This document shows, piece by piece, positions 32,936-39,827 of a DNA stretch of 39,827 bases. A program made the position numbers and the translations under genes. Numbering within the stretch: the first letter of the stretch is position 1; each line of letters starts with the position of its first letter. This DNA comes from a virus: positions 1 to 39,827 of IMG/VR virus record IMGVR_UViG_3300022752_000164; one strand, given 5' to 3'. The notes beneath the pieces were generated by a model. It was not told the DNA's origin. It saw only the letters and a program-made list of their open reading frames with translations, and did no database searches.

Positions 32936-33506
32936 TTTTTTTATCCTTAAGTTTTGCTATTCGTGCAGCAATCTCATTTACTGGAGGTAATTCTATCCTA
33001 ACTGGTGCACCATCAGTACCCTCAATGCCAAGAGTGTCTTTACGTCCAAACCTGTCTCCTCTGGCACGTTCTAGCCACCAAGCGTCTGCTCTCCAGTCTC
33101 TAGCAGCAGCCCTGCGAATATTGCCTACCGCATTTACTTCGGCCCTCGCTAAAGCAGCCTTAGTGAGCGAAATAAATAAAACAAACTGCCATTCAGCAGG
33201 GTTTACTTCCTCTAATCCAGCGTCAGTAAAGACAGGGTTATCTTGCTTGTAGTCGTTGGAATAGTTGTCTATCCACTCTGCGATGTCTTGTTCAATGTTA
33301 GGGTTGATGGTTCTTAGGCGTTCAATCTCGTTCTCGCCTCTGGCCTCCCAGTTGCGTACCGTGTTGGCTGTTACTCCTGCGAATTGAGCAGCAGTGTTGA
33401 TAAAGTTGCCTGTTGCTACTGCTGTAAGGAATTTGCTCATACGGACTGGATTTAGTTTGATTTGTCCACCGTGAGGACGTTTCTTAGTTTTTTTAGGTGT
33501 CGCCAT
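32928..33506 (-). CDS. Terminase small subunit
   Basis: A 192-residue protein placed before the large terminase. After a Lys/Arg-rich start (MATPKKTKKRPHG), residues 22-56 form a helix-turn-helix (I-N-T-A-A-Q-F-A-G-V-T-A-N-T-V-R-N-W-E), usual for TerS DNA recognition. A central helical region (A-E-W-Q-F-V-L-F-I-S-L-T-K-A-A-L) should oligomerise. The C-terminal tail is Lys/Glu-rich. It overlaps the small zinc gene by eight bases. Confidence 0.85.
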   Translation of the reverse strand: MATPKKTKKRPHGGQIKLNPVRMSKFLTAVATGNFINTAAQFAGVTANTVRNWEARGENEIERLRTINPNIEQDIAEWIDNYSNDYKQDNPVFTDAGLEEVNPAEWQFVLFISLTKAALARAEVNAVGNIRRAAARDWRADAWWLERARGDRFGRKDTLGIEGTDGAPVRIELPPVNEIAARIAKLKDKKNE

Positions 33507-33507
33507 T

Positions 33508-34047
33508 TTACTCCCAGAAAGTGTTGATTAGTTCGGCCCTGAAATCTGCCGAGAGAGAGGCGTTTATGCGTCTAACTATGACATTGTTAGGTGGATTGTC
33601 GGCAAGGTTGCGTGAGGCTGACCGTCTGCCTGTTACCCAAGATTCTGATTGTTTGCTGCCTCTTGCCTGTCGTCTTTCTAATGCCTCTGTTTGGCCCTCT
33701 AGCAGTACGAGAACGACTTTATAGCCAGCGTCTAGTGCAATGTTTAGAAAACGTTTATTGGCCAGCCTTGCTCCCTCTGCGAGTATTTTAGGGTATGAGT
33801 ATTTCTCAAAGAATACTTCGGCTGAATCAATAATGTTCATTGCGAGGGCATCTGTGCCTGAAAAGTTTTCTCTGTTCTTGCCTAATTGAGCACACTGAAA
33901 TACGCCATCTTGATTTGCGTAAACGATATGCGGTATTGGTGCGGAATAGTTTTCCACTGCGTTAAAGTCTTTAAGCATTTCTTTTACGGTAGTGCTTTTT
34001 CCTACCGCTGGTTCCCCAATAATGTAGATAAGAGTTTTTGTTGCCAT
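33508..34047 (-). CDS. P-loop kinase, 5-hydroxymethyluracil-DNA-kinase-like
   Basis: A 179-residue P-loop NTPase starting at the ATG of MATKTLIYIIG. Walker A is G-E-P-A-V-G-K-S-T-T (11-20). The segment L-G-K-N-R-E-N-F-S-G-T-D-A-L-A-M and a later R-R-Q-A-R-G fit the HMUDK group, which phosphorylates hydroxymethyluracil in phage DNA for later modification. The frame is open 33 codons upstream from a TTG, through a Cys-rich stretch. Context with TET/JBP, pyrophosphorylase and PLP genes strongly supports the modification role. Confidence 0.75.
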   Translation of the reverse strand: MATKTLIYIIGEPAVGKSTTVKEMLKDFNAVENYSAPIPHIVYANQDGVFQCAQLGKNRENFSGTDALAMNIIDSAEVFFEKYSYPKILAEGARLANKRFLNIALDAGYKVVLVLLEGQTEALERRQARGSKQSESWVTGRRSASRNLADNPPNNVIVRRINASLSADFRAELINTFWE

Positions 34048-34112
34048 TATTTTACCGCAATCCCAAGGTGTAGAGCAGGGAAGTTTGCCTAAACATCCCC
34101 ATTCCGTACAAC

Positions 34113-34991
34113 CTAGTTCATCGGCCCTCCGACTATCCAAAGACAAGTGCTACCGTCTCTTTCTGCCCATCCTTGAGCGACCTGCGGGTATTTGTTTAGC
34201 CAGTTTACTATCTTTCCCTCGTAATAAGGGTGTAGTACGATACCGTCGCTGGTGTAAGGTACGCCTTTGGTGTATGAAACTTCTTTGCTCTTGTGGAGGT
34301 CGTGGTAGTCGATTGGAAGTGGAGGGAATTTAGTGCCTAGACCGTCAGCAACGTCTAATAGTCTCTCTTGTAGCCAGTTCCATCTGCTTGGGCCGATGCC
34401 TACGAGCAGAATACGGTTAGGGACTTTACCGTATACGTGTAATCCTGTTAGTACCGATGCACTGCTGTTTCCTGAACCAAAAGGCAAAATAAGAGTGTCT
34501 AGGTTGTCTGGGAGGTTTTGAACTTGCGGTGCACCTACCATATGGAATTCGGCTTTCTCCTCTGGTGTTGCGTCAGGGTGAATGCTGATACCGTAATGGA
34601 TGATTTCTGTGTTTGGGGCTTGTGCAAGGTCTTTTACTCTACGCTGTAAAGCAGGGTTATAGCCAACCCCGATAATGTCGATGTTGCTGCCTAATGACCG
34701 TGCAATCTTAATGCTTGGATGATTGTTTAAGGTTTCTTCTTTTGTTCCGCCTACAACGTTTGTTAATGTTAAACCCCATTTTTGTGCCTCTACTGCCGTC
34801 ATAGCGTGTTGAGGAGAGATAACCGATGCCCCAGTAATCAGGTGTTTTGCACCTCGTTCTGCTGCTTTTTGAACTAGCCATCCGCATTGACGATATTTAG
34901 CACCGTTAACTCCTGTTGGGTGGCGGTAAAGGTCTTCACGCTTATACCAACGGCCACTTCTGTCTTCTACTGGCGTGATTGGGTAGTTCAT
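34113..34991 (-). CDS. PLP-dependent enzyme, fold type II (tryptophan synthase beta-like)
   Basis: A 292-residue protein. Motifs: W-Y-K-R-E-D-L, then G-V-N-G-A-K-Y-R-Q with Lys32 as the PLP Schiff-base lysine, G-A-S-V-I-S-P-Q-H-A (54-63) around the substrate, and F-G-S-G-N-S-S-A-S for the PLP phosphate. The family includes ACC deaminase, D-cysteine desulfhydrase and threonine synthase relatives. PLP enzymes of this fold belong to known phage thymine hypermodification clusters, where they alter an amino acid linked to the base. Here that role is inferred from neighbours. Confidence 0.82.
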   Translation of the reverse strand: MNYPITPVEDRSGRWYKREDLYRHPTGVNGAKYRQCGWLVQKAAERGAKHLITGASVISPQHAMTAVEAQKWGLTLTNVVGGTKEETLNNHPSIKIARSLGSNIDIIGVGYNPALQRRVKDLAQAPNTEIIHYGISIHPDATPEEKAEFHMVGAPQVQNLPDNLDTLILPFGSGNSSASVLTGLHVYGKVPNRILLVGIGPSRWNWLQERLLDVADGLGTKFPPLPIDYHDLHKSKEVSYTKGVPYTSDGIVLHPYYEGKIVNWLNKYPQVAQGWAERDGSTCLWIVGGPMN

Positions 34992-35239
34992 TTAGCCTCC
35001 ATTACTCTGCCATCTTTGTATCCCTCAATAATAACAGGAATTAGGAATGCTACGGTTTCACGACGCAGGCACAATTCGCATCCACAAAACAATTCTCCAG
35101 ATATAGGAGAGATTACTTCTACTTCATCTACCCCAAAGTGCGGACTAACTATCGTTTCTTTTAGTCCACCAATATAACGGTCAAGCCCATCCATTACTTC
35201 GGTCAACCATTTACCGTTATTAACTTGGTATGCGTCCAT
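34988..35239 (-). CDS. Small hypothetical protein with CxCxxC
   Basis: An 83-residue protein with C-G-C-E-L-C-L-R-R at about 52-60 and a preceding H-F-G-V-D-E-V-E-V. Overlaps both neighbours by one to four bases, so it is a translated part of the modification operon. The Cys cluster could bind zinc or a metal. No family recognised. Confidence 0.65.
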   Translation of the reverse strand: MDAYQVNNGKWLTEVMDGLDRYIGGLKETIVSPHFGVDEVEVISPISGELFCGCELCLRRETVAFLIPVIIEGYKDGRVMEAK

Positions 35240-35574
35240 TAGTCATCCATCAAATAATCGTAAAGGTCAGGATTGTCTTTAAACACCGTCAGGAGAGGTT
35301 GTTCGTAAAGAGTGATGAAATGGTGCTCCCAATCTTCTGGGCTTGCTGTCTTAGTTGGGACAGTATGCGAACCATAAACGAATCTAATTACGTGCAAAAG
35401 TTCGTGTAAAAGAGTTTGTTGTCTTTTAGATGCAGGCATATCGGCACGAATTACAATTAAATTGCTGGAATCAACCGTATAACCGTAAGCATCTTCTAAT
35501 CCTGCGTCGTCTTTAGTTTCCCTCAACACAATTTTGTATGTGTGAGTTCCAACCTGTATTTCAGTTGGCATCAT
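35239..35574 (-). CDS. Small zinc metallopeptidase-like protein (HExxH)
   Basis: A 111-residue protein with L-L-H-E-L-L-H-V-I (HELLH near residue 57) after a helix with K-R-Q-Q-T, and a preceding strand (N-L-I-V-I-R-A-D). This is the small phage ImmA/SprT-like metallopeptidase pattern; a third ligand may be H88 or E89 of E-D-W-E-H-H. The partner or substrate is unknown. It overlaps the pyrophosphorylase-like gene by four bases, placing it in the modification operon. Confidence 0.72.
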   Translation of the reverse strand: MMPTEIQVGTHTYKIVLRETKDDAGLEDAYGYTVDSSNLIVIRADMPASKRQQTLLHELLHVIRFVYGSHTVPTKTASPEDWEHHFITLYEQPLLTVFKDNPDLYDYLMDD

Positions 35575-36638
35575 TTCTTTCTCACCCCGAAATCTCCTGC
35601 TGCGACCTTAGCACTAAAACCATTGCTGAACTCTGGCCAATCAACATCCATCATAATAACTTCGCCTGTTAGCCGATACCAGTCTTGTTTATCTGGCACT
35701 AAACCACAATCATAAGGGTTCTCTTCTAAAAGCAGGGCTGACGGTGCATTGTCTTTTCTCATCTGCCAAAATAAGCCGAAATCTTCTTCTGGGAATGATG
35801 CCTCTGCGTCTTTAATGCGGTAGTAAAGCATATCGTTATACACGTTAGGGTATCTTCTGCGAGGCCTGTGCCAACTTTTGTAGGTGCAAAGAGCAGATTC
35901 CATCGTTAAAAACGTTGCCTCTGGATTACGTCTCTTAGCCTCCGCTAAAAGCCCGTAAGATTCACCGTCAATGTATTTCAAAAAATCTTTATCGTATTTA
36001 CCGTCGAATGATGGATTACTTTTGTGCCAGTCGTATTGGTCGTGGCCTAGAACAATAGATAAACCATTTCTGTGCGACCGTGAACCTGAAATGTCATCAA
36101 GCATTAAATTGTCTGCATCGTGCCTGTGCAACCCCATTATGTAGCCATATTCAATATAAGACCAAGTAGATAAGCGACCAAAAGTATGCAAATTGCTTAC
36201 CTGATTCCACATTCCGCCCCAAGAATTAGGTTTAGCCCACCAATCTGCTTGACGCATCTTAGTTTTAGCAACATAATCCATAATTGCTGCATCAAAAGAT
36301 TTCTTGTGATATCTGCGGTCAGTGTCCCAAGATAACCGTGCATATTCTTTATTCCAAAACTTTACAGCGTTCTCCCAATGGGCTACCGTAGGGGCTTGTT
36401 TCATTATTAGCCAAGAAGTTACAGGATTCTGCGTATTACCGTTGATAAAAGCAAACCAAGCCCTCTGTTCAGCGTCCCAATCGTAATGTTTCGCTAAATC
36501 AGGCATCAAATAATAGACACATCCAGGATTTGATTTGTATTTAAGATGAAACGAAAAGAAACGTTGAAATACTTCCTCACGATACTGTGGTAATCGGAAG
36601 TCGCTACCTACCGTGAGTTCCATTATTTTCTCTTTCAT
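35571..36638 (-). CDS. Alpha-glutamyl/putrescinyl thymine pyrophosphorylase-like protein
   Basis: A 355-residue protein. Features: F-A-F-I-N-G-N-T-Q-N-P-V-T (62-74), resembling the DNA-glycosylase-derived aGPT-Pplase family, then W-N-Q-V-S-N-L-H-T-F-G-R, and a later D-D-I-S-G-S-R-S-H-R-N-G-L. In phage hypermodification this enzyme replaces the pyrophosphate on hydroxymethyluracil with an amino acid or amine. An ATG five codons in (MELTVGSDF) is an alternative start. It overlaps the zinc-ribbon gene upstream. Assignment from recalled motifs and strong context. Confidence 0.65.
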   Translation of the reverse strand: MKEKIMELTVGSDFRLPQYREEVFQRFFSFHLKYKSNPGCVYYLMPDLAKHYDWDAEQRAWFAFINGNTQNPVTSWLIMKQAPTVAHWENAVKFWNKEYARLSWDTDRRYHKKSFDAAIMDYVAKTKMRQADWWAKPNSWGGMWNQVSNLHTFGRLSTWSYIEYGYIMGLHRHDADNLMLDDISGSRSHRNGLSIVLGHDQYDWHKSNPSFDGKYDKDFLKYIDGESYGLLAEAKRRNPEATFLTMESALCTYKSWHRPRRRYPNVYNDMLYYRIKDAEASFPEEDFGLFWQMRKDNAPSALLLEENPYDCGLVPDKQDWYRLTGEVIMMDVDWPEFSNGFSAKVAAGDFGVRKK

Positions 36639-36807
36639 CCATACCTAAGCAACCACACTCTTTGACTATGCATTTACCGACAAACACCGTATGCATCATA
36701 TCTTCGTGCTTACATCCACGACAAGTCAAACCAAAATAAGGTCTATTCTTTAGATACTCGGCTCGCTTGGCTTTTTGTCTAGCCCTCGCACCTTTACCTT
36801 GAGCCAT
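36604..36807 (-). CDS. Small basic zinc-ribbon-like protein
   Basis: A 67-residue protein. The N-terminal 25 residues are Lys/Arg-rich (K-G-A-R-A-R-Q-K-A-K-R). Then C-R-G-C-K-H and C-I-V-K-E-C-G-C-L-G give four to five Cys that should bind zinc. It probably binds nucleic acid. It overlaps the pyrophosphorylase-like gene by 35 bases and the dioxygenase gene by one, so it is co-expressed with the modification genes. Confidence 0.68.
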   Translation of the reverse strand: MAQGKGARARQKAKRAEYLKNRPYFGLTCRGCKHEDMMHTVFVGKCIVKECGCLGMDERENNGTHGR

Positions 36808-37664
36808 TATTTACTCTTTATTTTGAGTAAAGCGTTTTCAGCCATCTGCTGTTCTCTTGCTGTGCGACGTTCTGCACCAGCAGCGGTTTCTTCGGCAAAA
36901 GTGCGACAATCTTTCATTCCAGCCAAAGCATAATACACGATTGAATAGCGATAACCGTCTTTCTTTCTGGTCATCATAGGTGTAACACCGTGAACAAGGT
37001 CTCTTCCGCAGAACCAAGATACATCGCCATCGCTTACTGGGAATGTGATTCCGTATTCTGGTACGTGTAAATGGCCACCGTCCATTCCATATCGCAGGCT
37101 TGGCATCGCTGACCAAGTGTGAAAGTTCATTCCATCTCTGTGGTATGGCAAAGTTGCTGAACGATTAATTACGCCAGAAGTCCACAAAGACTTTTCATCC
37201 ATTAACCAGTCTGACCTGACGGCCCTTAGCACCGTGTCGTCTGATTTAGCACGTTCAGGATAAAGAGTATGGAATTGTTCTCCCAGCCAGCCCGCTAATT
37301 CAGCCAATACAGCGTGTTCTTCTGGATGTTCTCCTGCTGCGGATGTGCTGCGACAAGATTCTCTACGATTCAAAACACGTTTAGGCGACCAACCAAAAGT
37401 TCTTCCGCCACCTTCCATAGCCTTACCCATTCGGGCTACCGTGCCCATTTCAAACTTTAAAACCGCTTTGCGTAGGGCTTTCAACCTGTCTTTAGGCAGT
37501 TTAGTTAAAATACCGACTATTTCTCTGGTGTCTTCGTCAATAATGTAAACAGGGTCATTTACCGTCGCTTTAGGCACATTTGGTTCAGTAGAGATAACTC
37601 TTTCACCAATTAAAGCACCCGCCTCTTTATCGGTCATTATCCTTTTGACCATCATTACTGTCAT
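36807..37664 (-). CDS. TET/JBP-like 2-oxoglutarate/Fe(II) dioxygenase
   Basis: A 285-residue protein. The double-stranded beta-helix core shows L-P-Y-H-R-D-G (His175, Asp177), G-G-H-L-H-V-P-E-Y-G (196-205), S-D-G-D-V, H-G-V-T-P (His225) and Y-R-Y-S-I-V-Y-Y (Arg239 for 2-oxoglutarate). The G-G-x-L-x-x-P-E-Y-G pattern is close to TET/JBP proteins, which oxidise the methyl group of thymine or 5-methylcytosine in DNA. With the kinase and pyrophosphorylase-like neighbours, thymine in DNA is the likely substrate. The C-terminal 35 residues are a charged helix. Confidence 0.83.
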   Translation of the reverse strand: MTVMMVKRIMTDKEAGALIGERVISTEPNVPKATVNDPVYIIDEDTREIVGILTKLPKDRLKALRKAVLKFEMGTVARMGKAMEGGGRTFGWSPKRVLNRRESCRSTSAAGEHPEEHAVLAELAGWLGEQFHTLYPERAKSDDTVLRAVRSDWLMDEKSLWTSGVINRSATLPYHRDGMNFHTWSAMPSLRYGMDGGHLHVPEYGITFPVSDGDVSWFCGRDLVHGVTPMMTRKKDGYRYSIVYYALAGMKDCRTFAEETAAGAERRTAREQQMAENALLKIKSK

Positions 37665-38257
37665 AATTTAGCGACTTCCTCCGCTGCTAATTTAGCAATA
37701 ACCGCTGCCGAACTTGTTAGACCGTGTTCTTCCATTAACGCAGAGAGGATTTTCTGCACCTCAATAAAAGTCTCTAAATCAAGTTCTACAAACATCGCTT
37801 TCATAGTCGTATTTGCGAATCTTTCAATCTGGGCAGAATTGATTGGCACAGATTCAATTTCTTCTTCGGTAGATACAAGCAAATCGTCGATATCTACATC
37901 TGTAAAACCTGTTCCCACTAAATCGTCTTCCAACGAAGAGAGCAATTCAAGCAATAAAGTGTCGTCGTAAGTTGCCATATCTGAGGTCGAATTATCTACT
38001 AAAACAATTCGAGCAGCAGTCGCATCATCAACGTCAATGATTTTGCACAACAATTTGTCTAATCCAAGCGATTTAGCAGCCTCTAAAGTGTGGTTTCCTA
38101 CTAACACCTCATTAGGTCTATTAGTGTGCGAACCCTTATTTACCACGATAGAACGATACTGACCGTAAGTTTTCAACGATTCAGCGATTAACTCTACGTT
38201 GCCCATTCTTGGATTCTTGTAGTAATTGTTTAGTTCAGAAACTTTTAAATAAGTCAT
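37661..38257 (-). CDS. ParB-like protein, copy 2
   Basis: A 198-residue protein with the ParB/Srx fold in residues 1-100: L-N-N-Y-Y-K-N-P-R-M-G-N-V, S-L-K-T-Y-G-Q-Y-R-S-I-V-V-N-K-G and E-V-L-V-G-N-H-T-L-E-A-A-K. These correspond to the N-P-R, G-x-x-x-P and G-x-x-R/H-x-x-A boxes that bind CTP/ATP. A helical C-terminal part (residues 105-198) is acidic. It is a tandem paralogue of the preceding gene and overlaps it by four bases. In phages such proteins are linked to DNA modification or nicking. Confidence 0.8.
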   Translation of the reverse strand: MTYLKVSELNNYYKNPRMGNVELIAESLKTYGQYRSIVVNKGSHTNRPNEVLVGNHTLEAAKSLGLDKLLCKIIDVDDATAARIVLVDNSTSDMATYDDTLLLELLSSLEDDLVGTGFTDVDIDDLLVSTEEEIESVPINSAQIERFANTTMKAMFVELDLETFIEVQKILSALMEEHGLTSSAAVIAKLAAEEVAKL

Positions 38258-38940
38258 AGTCCTAGCATCCTCTTTACTACTTCACCGTTAGTTTTCAGAC
38301 CCCAATGTTCGCCTAATTTGAGCAAATTGGCTGTTACGACGTTAAACTCCTCAACAGTCCATTCAAGGAATAAATGTCTAGTCGCACCGTCGAGATACTT
38401 CTCTGTGTTGTCTGCGATGCTCTCACCTTGTTTATCTGCGTTTACTTGCTTTGGGGCCTCACGAACAATTCCAGCAGCAGGAGCGTCAGTAAAAGGTATG
38501 TTGGCGATAATATCTGCCATCTTAGTTTCTGGTTTAGGTTTATCCACCGTGACAGCAGGTTCAGTAATGTCTTGAATAGGGCTTTCAGTTTCCGCTATCG
38601 CTGTTGCAGCGAGGATTTCCTCCATTAATTCCTGCAACTTTTCGTGGTCGTATTCTGACAAGTCTGCTGAACGATTATCTACCAGATTAATCTTCTTAGC
38701 GGTAGCGTCATCTACGTCAACATAATCGACTTCGATTTCATCCCATCCAAGAGATACTGCTGCGATAAATGTGTGATTTCCAGCGAGAATTTCGTTAGGT
38801 CTGCCAGTAATTGAACCCTTATTAACGACTATTGGCCTAAACTGACCGAATTCGCTTAAAGATTGAGCAATAGCAGCAACGTTGCCTTTACGGGCATTCT
38901 GATAAAAATGGTTTAAAACAGATGTTTTTACAATGGCCAT
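38254..38940 (-). CDS. ParB-like protein, copy 1
   Basis: A 228-residue paralogue of the next gene: L-N-H-F-Y-Q-N-A-R-K-G-N-V, S-L-S-E-F-G-Q-F-R-P-I-V-V-N-K-G, E-I-L-A-G-N-H-T-F-I-A-A, then V-D-V-D-D-A-T-A-K-K-I-N-L-V-D-N. The C-terminal half has a Pro/Lys/Glu-rich linker and a final helix. The pair probably acts together. Its start lies 20 bases after the preceding stop, so a ribosome site rather than coupling starts it. Confidence 0.8.
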   Translation of the reverse strand: MAIVKTSVLNHFYQNARKGNVAAIAQSLSEFGQFRPIVVNKGSITGRPNEILAGNHTFIAAVSLGWDEIEVDYVDVDDATAKKINLVDNRSADLSEYDHEKLQELMEEILAATAIAETESPIQDITEPAVTVDKPKPETKMADIIANIPFTDAPAAGIVREAPKQVNADKQGESIADNTEKYLDGATRHLFLEWTVEEFNVVTANLLKLGEHWGLKTNGEVVKRMLGL

Positions 38941-38960
38941 AACCAGATTATAGCAAGCAA

Positions 38961-39209
38961 TTACTCTGTTTTGGGCGGTGTGTCTTCTGTCTTCTCAAAA
39001 TCCTCGCCAGTGATTTCTTTGGCAGTATTTACCAGAATCTTGCCTAAAATCTCGCAAGCAACCATAACACCGTCGTGAATATGGCGTTCTTCGTCATTCT
39101 GTGCCTCCTGACGCTTAGTTTTAGCGTGATGGTGAGTTTTCACTACGTAATCGCCAATATAAGTCAAAGCAGTTAGAAATCCTGCTTTTTGGTCGTCTGT
39201 CATTACCAT
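38961..39209 (-). CDS. Hypothetical small His-rich protein
   Basis: An 82-residue helical protein with T-H-H-H-A-K-T-K and R-H-I-H-D-G-V-M in the middle and an acidic Pro/Thr/Lys tail. It shares one base with the DnaJ-like zinc gene. The His content could reflect metal binding. No family recognised. Confidence 0.65.
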   Translation of the reverse strand: MVMTDDQKAGFLTALTYIGDYVVKTHHHAKTKRQEAQNDEERHIHDGVMVACEILGKILVNTAKEITGEDFEKTEDTPPKTE

Positions 39210-39589
39210 TATCTATCCTTTTCGTAATTGTCGCACTGGCATTCGTAATGCCCACAGTTGTCGCATTTGTCCATATCAACTAAACCAGAACCGTCGCATC
39301 TGTCGCACTTTTCAGTACGAGTTTCTTCATCAAGGCCCTCGCCTCCGCATAAATCGCATTCCTGTTGAGGTATTTCTTCCTCTGCGTCAGTGTAAGGGCT
39401 TTCTAGCCAGCGGTCATAATCAAAGGTCATTTCTTCTTCTTCCTGTTGCACTTCGTAATTGTTCATTACTTCTTTAATCGCCTCTTCTAAAGCATCGTAA
39501 AAGAGACTTAAATTGTTTTCGTCAATATGCTTGACTTGGTACTCACGTAATTGCCATTTCCAAACTATTTCGCCTTTTTCAATCATCAC
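39209..39589 (-). CDS. Protein with DnaJ-like zinc-finger repeats
   Basis: A 126-residue protein. The first 70 residues are acidic and helical (E-E-E-E-M-T-F-D-Y-D-R-W). The second half holds C-D-L-C-G-G-E-G, K-C-D-R-C-D-G-S-G and K-C-D-N-C-G-H-Y-E-C-Q-C, close to the CxxCxGxG repeats of the DnaJ central domain, here without a J domain. It may bind zinc and act in assembly or folding. Overlaps its neighbours at both ends. Confidence 0.72.
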   Translation of the reverse strand: MMIEKGEIVWKWQLREYQVKHIDENNLSLFYDALEEAIKEVMNNYEVQQEEEEMTFDYDRWLESPYTDAEEEIPQQECDLCGGEGLDEETRTEKCDRCDGSGLVDMDKCDNCGHYECQCDNYEKDR

Positions 39590-39827
39590 CGTTTTCTTCC
39601 TGAATTAAATCGTCAACGTTTTCCAGATTTGAGGCAATGTCTAATGTAACTGATGGGTGATAGCGGTTAGTAAATCGTTTTCCCTCATAATTGAGTGGCA
39701 ACCAAACAATTTCCACGCAATTCAATATGCGGTCTCCAATATATTGATTACTTAAATAATCGTAAATAGGTTCTTTAATCTCGCCAACAAACACAGATTC
39801 GGCCCGATAATAGTAGTAAACATATTT
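39579..39827 (-). CDS. Hypothetical protein (5' end outside the window)
   Basis: The frame is open to the window edge: before the GTG at 39794 it reads K-Y-V-Y-Y-Y-Y-R-A-E-S, so the true start may be beyond 39827. The visible part is about 83 residues with E-I-V-W-L-P-L-N-Y-E-G-K-R and a final acidic segment. It overlaps the next gene by 11 bases. No family recognised. Confidence 0.6.
   Translation of the reverse strand, partial: KYVYYYYRAESVFVGEIKEPIYDYLSNQYIGDRILNCVEIVWLPLNYEGKRFTNRYHPSVTLDIASNLENVDDLIQEENGDD

Larger units (their letters stand above)
237..39296 (+). repeat. Dispersed strand-polar 7-mer ACCGTCG
   Basis: About 46 copies of ACCGTCG are scattered on the plus strand from 237 to 39296; I saw no CGACGGT. 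They fall in every reading phase and in genes on both strands, including five in the four plus-strand genes. On the minus strand the three phases give Asp-Gly, Thr-Val and Arg-Arg. Composition predicts about one or two per strand. Copies are sparse at 22.0-26.4 and 29.0-36.0 kb. Confidence 0.8.

Noticed and set aside
124-38552. ACCGTGA as a second independent polar motif (about 22 copies)
   Set aside because: About half of the copies encode the repeated peptides His-Gly-Arg/Gln-Phe and Ile-His-Gly-Gly in the paralogous array, so the excess is at least partly due to protein conservation.
1-39827. CRISPR array
   Set aside because: I found no regularly spaced direct repeats; the 7-mer repeat is irregular and lies inside genes.
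1-39827. Integrase, transposase or attachment site
   Set aside because: No recombinase signature or insertion-sequence ends were seen, so neither a prophage state nor an inserted element can be supported from this window.
1-39827. Lysis genes
   Set aside because: No endolysin or holin was recognised; they are probably outside the window.

Overview
The window is a nearly contiguous piece of a tailed double-stranded DNA phage (siphovirus-like morphogenesis: HK97-fold capsid, tape measure, gpG/gpGT-type tail chaperone). It is AT-rich and densely packed, with mostly 1-11 base overlaps or short gaps between genes and clear Shine-Dalgarno sites at several starts. The host cannot be read from the sequence. 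AT-rich composition together with a prepilin peptidase and XkdF/MuF-type head genes would fit a small-genome, perhaps freshwater, bacterium such as an actinobacterium, but that is a guess.

Almost all genes are on the minus strand, so transcription runs from right to left. From the right edge: small zinc-binding and unknown genes, two tandem ParB-like proteins, then a cassette that looks like a thymine hypermodification pathway. The cassette holds a TET/JBP-type 2-oxoglutarate dioxygenase, an alpha-glutamyl/putrescinyl-thymine pyrophosphorylase-like protein, a PLP enzyme and a hydroxymethyluracil-DNA-kinase-like P-loop protein. Next comes the packaging and head block: small terminase, a 47-aa zinc protein, large terminase, portal, MuF-like protein and XkdF-like protease.

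The middle (about 15.3-27.5 kb) is the most unusual part. Nine consecutive large genes, plus a tenth a little further on, each carry one short conserved motif, roughly K-[YF]-x-x-[GD]-Q-x-R-[DN]-x-x-G-[RQK]-F, near the N terminus. The motif is followed by different C-terminal domains: ADP-ribosyltransferase (ART) folds of the R-S-E type, DUF3626-like domains, an HExxH metallopeptidase and a ParB-like domain. A Dps ferritin and an SH3-like protein sit in the same run. I read this as an array of virion-packaged effector proteins sharing a loading or processing signal, placed directly after the head protease.

To the left lie a roughly 330-base non-coding stretch with strong RNA-like stems bounded by two tRNA-like elements, then a VRR-NUC nuclease, a small HTH-like protein and a metallophosphoesterase. 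A short plus-strand island of four genes follows, led by an A24 prepilin peptidase and closed by a terminator hairpin. The rest is the capsid and tail block: scaffold-like protein, decoration protein, major capsid protein, fibre-like proteins, connectors, two paralogous tail tube proteins, a frameshifted tail chaperone, the tape measure, and the first 20 bases of the next tail gene.

Overlaid on the whole window is a strand-polar 7-mer, ACCGTCG. I count about 46 copies on the plus strand and none in reverse complement, regardless of gene direction.
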